From CALZJC01 sp041574955 (GTDB lineage: Bacteria; Acidobacteriota; Thermoanaerobaculia; Multivoradales; JAHEKO01): 16,141 nt of DNA. Numbering within the stretch: position 1 is the stretch's first letter; every line of letters begins with the position of its first letter. Under the pieces are notes generated by a model that ran no database searches, had not been told where the DNA came from, and saw nothing but the letters and a program-made list of their open reading frames with translations. Location: assembly GCA_041574955.1 (NCBI GenBank), contig JBFGNS010000100.1, positions 1 to 16,141 of the forward strand, in the 5' to 3' direction. Of this stretch, positions 13,347-16,141 are shown one piece after another. A program made the position numbers and the translations under genes.

Positions 13347-13539
13347 CGGTCCACCATCTGGCGGCGATCGGGCTGCCGAGGCAGCTCGCAGGAGCGGGTC
13401 GTCGCCGCCACCCGCCGGGTGGCGATCGCCGACCCGGCGTGCTGCCGGCTCGCCTGCGCGGCGCGGAGACTCGGCCCGCACCTTCCACGGTTCGCCGACG
13501 ACGGCCTGCTGGCGGCTGGCTTCGCCCGGTGGCGGTCCG
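13325..13539 (+). pseudogene. Possible broken or frame-shifted small gene
   Basis: GTG 13325, inside the end of the LprI-like gene, has GAGGAAGG at 13311-13318 and begins VRARLAVTVHHLAAIGLPRQ with good codon bias. After about 22 codons the bias weakens in that frame, while the next frame shows 58 of 65 codons with G or C third from 13347 to 13541, reading RVVAATRRVAIADPACCRLA and LPRFADDGLLAAGFARW. This frame has only a GTG at 13419 and runs into the aminotransferase gene. A small coupled gene interrupted by an indel would explain both parts. No family recognised. Confidence 0.25.
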
Positions 13540-14697
13540 ATGGCGGTGAGCCGGCTGGCCGGCATGGCCGGCATCGGGGTCGACCGCATGGGGGCGCTGG
13601 CCGACGGCGCGGCCGACCCCGAGCTGCTGCGGCTGGAGAACCTGGACACCGACCTGCGCCCGCCGGCGGGTGCGGTCGAGGCCACCCGCGAAGCGGCGGC
13701 GCGGGACGCGGCCAACAGCTACCTGCCGTTCGTCGGCAGCGACGAGCTGCGGCAGGCGGCGGCGGCGCGGGTATCGCGCACCGCCGGCGTCGACTACGAC
13801 TGGAACCGCTCGACCCTGATCACCACCGGGGGCCTCAACGGCATCTTGAACGTGCTGCTGGCGGTGCTCGAGCCCGGTGACGAGGTGGTGCTGCCGGACC
13901 CGATCTACATCGGCCTGATCAACCGGGTGCGGCTGGCCGGCGGGGTGCCGCGCTTCCTGCCGTGCGAGGTGCGCGACGGCGTCTGGCGGCTCGCCGCCGG
14001 CGCCGTCGGGGCCGCGGTGTCGGAGCGCACCCGCGCGTTTCTGATGATGAGCCCGGCGATGCCGTCGGGCGCGGTGCTGCGCCGCGGCGAGTGGCAGACC
14101 GTTTGCGAGGCCTGCCGCGCCGCCGGCGCCTGGATGATCTACGACGCCGCGATGGAGCGCATCCTGTTCGACGGCCGCGAGCCGCTGCACCCGGCCTCGT
14201 TTCCCGGCATGGCCGAGCGCACCATCACCGTCGGCTCGGTGTCGAAGGAGCAGCGGATGATCGGCTGGCGCGTCGGCTGGGTGGTGGCGCCGCCGGCGAT
14301 CGTCGACGACGTCGGGCTGGTCGGCATCTCGAACGCAGTGACCGGCGTCGGCATCGCCCAGGCGGCGGCGGCGCTGGCACTGGCGGCGCCGGCGGCCGAC
14401 CTGGCGGCGGCCAACGACCGGTGGCGGTCGCGGCGGGACGTGATCCTCGAGGAGCTGGCGGACTACCCGGTGGTGCGGCCGGAGGGCGGCTGGTCGCTGC
14501 TGGTCGACCTCTCGCCGCTGGGCCTCACCGCGGCCGAGGCCTCGGCGCGGCTGCTCGAACGCGGCAAGGTGGCCGCCACGCCGATGGACGGCTGGGGCGG
14601 CGAGCGCAGCGCCGGGCTGCTGCGCCTGGTCTACTCGAACGAGCCGGCGGCGCGGCTGCGCGGCCTCGGCGGGAGGTTCGATGCGGCCTTGCGCTGA
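13540..14697 (+). CDS. Fold-type I PLP-dependent aminotransferase with altered cofactor motifs
   Basis: A 385-residue class I/II aminotransferase-like protein of normal length. The internal aldimine Lys is K236 in VGSVSKEQRMIGWRVGW, with R244 seven residues on as expected for phosphate binding. D202 in WMIYDAAMERILFDG should pair with the pyridine nitrogen, DPIY (120-123) is the usual ring-stacking turn, and R362 in LRLVYSNEP is the likely substrate-carboxylate Arg. Two positions differ: the normal N-P-x-N-P-T-G is S171-P-A-M-P-S-G, putting M174 where Asn contacts the PLP hydroxyl, and the D-x-x-Y Tyr is M205. The donor and acceptor cannot be predicted, and activity other than transamination is possible. 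ATG 13540 gives an ordinary N-terminus; no good Shine-Dalgarno is seen. Confidence 0.93.
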   Translation: MAVSRLAGMAGIGVDRMGALADGAADPELLRLENLDTDLRPPAGAVEATREAAARDAANSYLPFVGSDELRQAAAARVSRTAGVDYDWNRSTLITTGGLNGILNVLLAVLEPGDEVVLPDPIYIGLINRVRLAGGVPRFLPCEVRDGVWRLAAGAVGAAVSERTRAFLMMSPAMPSGAVLRRGEWQTVCEACRAAGAWMIYDAAMERILFDGREPLHPASFPGMAERTITVGSVSKEQRMIGWRVGWVVAPPAIVDDVGLVGISNAVTGVGIAQAAAALALAAPAADLAAANDRWRSRRDVILEELADYPVVRPEGGWSLLVDLSPLGLTAAEASARLLERGKVAATPMDGWGGERSAGLLRLVYSNEPAARLRGLGGRFDAALR

Positions 14698-14760
14698 GCC
14701 GTGCGCCGGCGGCCGTGGCGAGTCGCCCCCCGAGATCCGCGGCCGGCTGGCGGCCCAACC

Positions 14761-14781
14761 GCTCTCGAACGGGCTCTCGAA
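14761..14781 (+). repeat. Direct repeat GCTCTCGAA, 12-bp period
   Basis: GCTCTCGAA at 14761-14769 is repeated exactly at 14773-14781, in the 105-bp spacer before the micro-protein gene and ten bases ahead of its Shine-Dalgarno. Direct half-sites near one helical turn apart can bind a regulator, but this could be chance. Confidence 0.4.
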
Positions 14782-14802
14782 TTAAGGTGAGGAGGTGTGG
14801 CA

Positions 14803-14925
14803 ATGATCGGATTCGGCGAGATCCTGGTGCTGCTGGTCTGGCTGGCGGTGGTGGTCTACCTGCTTGTCCTGGCCGGCCGGCTGGTCAACGCGGTCGAGCG
14901 CATCGCGCGCAAGCTGGGCGCCTGA
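14803..14925 (+). CDS. 40-residue single-helix membrane protein, TatA-shaped
   Basis: ATG 14803 opens 40 codons ending in TGA 14923-14925. GGAGG at 14791-14795 is seven bases upstream and almost all third positions are G or C, so this is very likely a real gene despite its size. The protein is MIGFGEILVLLVWLAVVVYL, then LVLAGRLVNAVERIARKLGA: one membrane helix from about 6 to 25 followed by a short amphipathic basic helix. The opening and the helix-hinge-amphipathic layout resemble TatA/E, but the F-G-P-x-x-L-P-E hinge motif and the long tail are missing, so Tat function is not claimed. A small regulatory or holin-like membrane peptide is another option. It lies alone between the aminotransferase and methyltransferase genes. 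Confidence 0.75.
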   Translation: MIGFGEILVLLVWLAVVVYLLVLAGRLVNAVERIARKLGA

Positions 14926-14960
14926 GTCGGGCTCGGTAGCGGGCACCGGAGGCGAGTGAC

Positions 14961-15560
14961 GTGCTGCTCAACCGGCTCGAGTTCGCTCTCATGAACAACC
15001 CGGTGCGGGCCGCGCTGCAGCGCCGGCTGGAGGCTTCGCGGCTGCTGGCGATGGGCGGCCCGGCGCCGGGGCGGGTGCTCGAGATCGGCTGCGGTCGCGG
15101 AGTCGGCGCCCAGATCGTGCTGGATCGGTTCGGCGCCGATTCGGTCGACGGTTTCGATCTCGATCCGCGCATGGTGGTGCGGGCGCGCCGGCGCCACGCC
15201 GGCCGCCGCTCCGCGGCGCGGTTCTGGGTCGGCGACGCCGCGCGGCTGGCGGCCGCCGACGCCAGCTACGCCGCAGTGTTCGACTTCGGCATCCTGCACC
15301 ACGTGCCGGACTGGCGGGCGGCCCTGGCGGAGGTCCGCCGCGTGCTCGCTCCGGGCGGGCGGCTCTACGCCGAGGAGGTGCTGGCGCCGTTCATCCGGCG
15401 CACCCGGTGGCTGCTGGACCATCCCCGGAATGACCGTTTCGACGGCGAGCAGTTCCGTGTTGGGCTCGAGGCCGCCGGGCTGCGGGTCACCGCCTGGCGC
15501 AGCTTCGGCCGGAGCTTCGGCTGGGTCGTGGCGGAGAGACCGATCGCCGCTCGGGGATAG
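14961..15560 (+). CDS. Class I SAM-dependent methyltransferase
   Basis: A 199-residue Rossmann-fold methyltransferase. Motif I is VLEIGCGRGVGA (39-50), binding S-adenosylmethionine; DGFDLDPRM (63-71) carries the acidic residue for the ribose; VGDAARL (90-96) is motif III; FDFGILHHVPDWRAALAEVRRVLAPGGRLY (107-136) is motif IV with the post-motif helix typical of UbiE/COQ5-like small-molecule methyltransferases. The substrate is unknown. GTG 14961 is chosen because GGAGG lies at 14948-14952 with an 8-base gap; the N-terminal helix then reads LLNRLEFALMNNPVRAALQRR, typical of this branch. The gene is 35 bases after the micro-protein. Confidence 0.92.
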   Translation: MLLNRLEFALMNNPVRAALQRRLEASRLLAMGGPAPGRVLEIGCGRGVGAQIVLDRFGADSVDGFDLDPRMVVRARRRHAGRRSAARFWVGDAARLAAADASYAAVFDFGILHHVPDWRAALAEVRRVLAPGGRLYAEEVLAPFIRRTRWLLDHPRNDRFDGEQFRVGLEAAGLRVTAWRSFGRSFGWVVAERPIAARG

Positions 15561-15563
15561 ACT
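15558..15563 (+). promoter_or_regulatory. Possible -10 box (TAGACT) before the DUF3224 gene
   Basis: TAGACT starts at the methyltransferase stop codon and lies 37 bases before the small ATG frame at 15601. It matches the hexamer at 4314. No -35 is recognised, so this is weak. Confidence 0.2.
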
Positions 15564-15600
15564 CGGCGGAAGCGGGGACGGCCGGTCCGGAGGTGGGGGC

Positions 15601-15654
15601 ATGTCGAGGCGAGAACGGGAGCAGGCGGCGCGCGACGGCGAGGGACGGCGATGA
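15601..15654 (+). CDS. Possible 17-residue leader peptide coupled to DUF3224 gene
   Basis: ATG 15601 has a strong GGAGG at 15589-15593 with a 7-base gap, and its 17-codon frame (MSRREREQAARDGEGRR) ends in a TGA that overlaps the DUF3224 ATG (15651-15654, ATGA). The peptide is highly charged with five or more Arg and has no hydrophobic part. The good ribosome-binding site makes translation likely; the role may be only to load ribosomes for the next gene. Confidence 0.35.
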   Translation: MSRREREQAARDGEGRR

Positions 15655-16124
15655 GCGCAGAGCGACCTGCGGGCGGCGCCGGCGGAGGCGCGGCCGCCGA
15701 CGCGGTGGCCGAACGGCGGCAGTCGGTGAGCAGCACCGTCGCGGCCTCATTCGTCATCCGGTCGTGGCGCGAAGAGGCGTTCCACGAGCCCGCGGACGGA
15801 CCCCGGCTGTGCCGGGCGAGAGCCGCCAAGTCTTACGAGGGCGGCATCATCGCCGACAGCGAGGTCGAGTACCTGATGGTCTACCGCGGCAAGGAGTCGG
15901 CCTCCTTCGTCGGCCTCGAGCGAGTGGCAGGCAGGATCGGCGACCGGCGCGGCAGCTTCGTGCTGCAGCACGAAGGCAGCTTCGAGCAAGGCGTCGCCAG
16001 GGCCACGTTCTCGGTGGTGCCGGGGTCGGCGACCGGCGAGCTGGCCGGCTTGCGCGGTACCGGCGGCTTCGCCTCGGCGCACGCCGACAGCTACCCGTTC
16101 CACTTCACCTACGACTTCGAGTGA
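15651..16124 (+). CDS. DUF3224 domain protein
   Basis: A 157-residue protein. Residues 1-25 are a low-complexity Gly/Ala stretch; residues 28-157 match DUF3224: AASFVIRSWREEAF, SEVEYLMVYRGKESASFVGLERVAGRIGDRRGSFVLQHEGSFE, ARATFSVVPGSATGELAGLRGTGGF and SYPFHFTYDFE. The family is a small beta-barrel related to allene-oxide-cyclase-like folds, commonly described as uncharacterised, and is widespread in soil bacteria. No signal peptide is visible. ATG 15651 overlaps the small upstream frame; the real domain starts near residue 25, and an alternative later start would not change the call. Its TGA overlaps a possible GTG start of the next gene. Confidence 0.92.
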   Translation: MSAERPAGGAGGGAAADAVAERRQSVSSTVAASFVIRSWREEAFHEPADGPRLCRARAAKSYEGGIIADSEVEYLMVYRGKESASFVGLERVAGRIGDRRGSFVLQHEGSFEQGVARATFSVVPGSATGELAGLRGTGGFASAHADSYPFHFTYDFE

Positions 16125-16141
16125 GCGCGCTGGCGCTCGAC
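16121..16141 (+). CDS. Possible start of the next gene (runs off window)
   Basis: GTG 16121-16123 overlaps the DUF3224 stop (GTGA) and is followed by codons for SALALD up to the window edge. The overlap type is used repeatedly here, but only seven codons are visible and no product can be named. Confidence 0.35.

Noticed and set aside
12075..13715. 546-residue open frame on the - strand
   Set aside because: Crosses five plus-strand genes with recognisable domains or starts; its translation is low-complexity. Only 12750-12900 is ambiguous and is reported as such.
1..16141. Defence island, toxin-antitoxin pair, CRISPR, prophage or transposon
   Set aside because: No nuclease, helicase, integrase, transposase, reverse transcriptase or toxin-antitoxin signature and no spaced repeats were found; gene content looks like ordinary chromosomal single-domain proteins.

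Overview
The window is very GC-rich, densely packed bacterial chromosome with strong G/C bias at third codon positions. No rRNA, tRNA, CRISPR array, insertion sequence or phage gene was seen. The large DUF5117/DUF4953-type zinc metalloprotease, the TPR-like tail seen on the 437-residue membrane protein, and the mixture of VOC, DinB, GNAT, SRPBCC and DUF3224 proteins suggest an Acidobacteriota-like soil or sediment bacterium. That placement is inference; no marker gene is present.

Layout. Positions 3-1113 (+) hold a three-gene run: the tail of an unrecognised protein, a VOC/glyoxalase-fold protein, and a GNAT acetyltransferase that has no ATG, GTG or TTG at the expected place. A convergent spacer separates it from the secreted metalloprotease at 1355-4021 (-). 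A 376-bp divergent spacer with a long inverted repeat leads to a DASS-family anion transporter (4398-5867, +). From there on every well-supported gene is on the + strand: a periplasmic or membrane-tethered alpha/beta hydrolase coupled to a YhbS-like GNAT (5975-7479); a four-helix membrane protein, a second VOC protein, a DinB-like protein, a third GNAT and a TPR-tailed membrane protein (7583-10941); a compact set of PH-like membrane protein, SRPBCC protein, second PH-like membrane protein and 70-residue protein (11161-12709); an LprI-like secreted protein (12939-13346); a PLP-dependent aminotransferase with altered cofactor-site motifs (13540-14697); a 40-residue TatA-shaped membrane peptide (14803-14925); a class I SAM methyltransferase (14961-15560); and a DUF3224 protein (15651-16124), which overlaps the possible start of another gene.

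The genes are linked more by translation than by one pathway. Stop/start overlaps of the NTGA type occur at 206, 6949, 9628, 11553, 12497, 15651 and probably 574 and 16121. Starts are often GTG or TTG with a strong Shine-Dalgarno, which allowed several starts to be fixed. Most products are single-domain proteins that modify or bind small molecules, so their substrates cannot be read from sequence.

I do not see a convincing defence, mobile or biosynthetic system. The items most worth a second look are the aminotransferase with Met in place of the usual Asn and Tyr at the PLP site, the 36-bp inverted repeat overlapping a -10-like box between the protease and the transporter, the PH/SRPBCC/PH operon, the TatA-shaped micro-protein, and two short stretches (12702-12903 and 13325-13539) where the coding signal changes frame.
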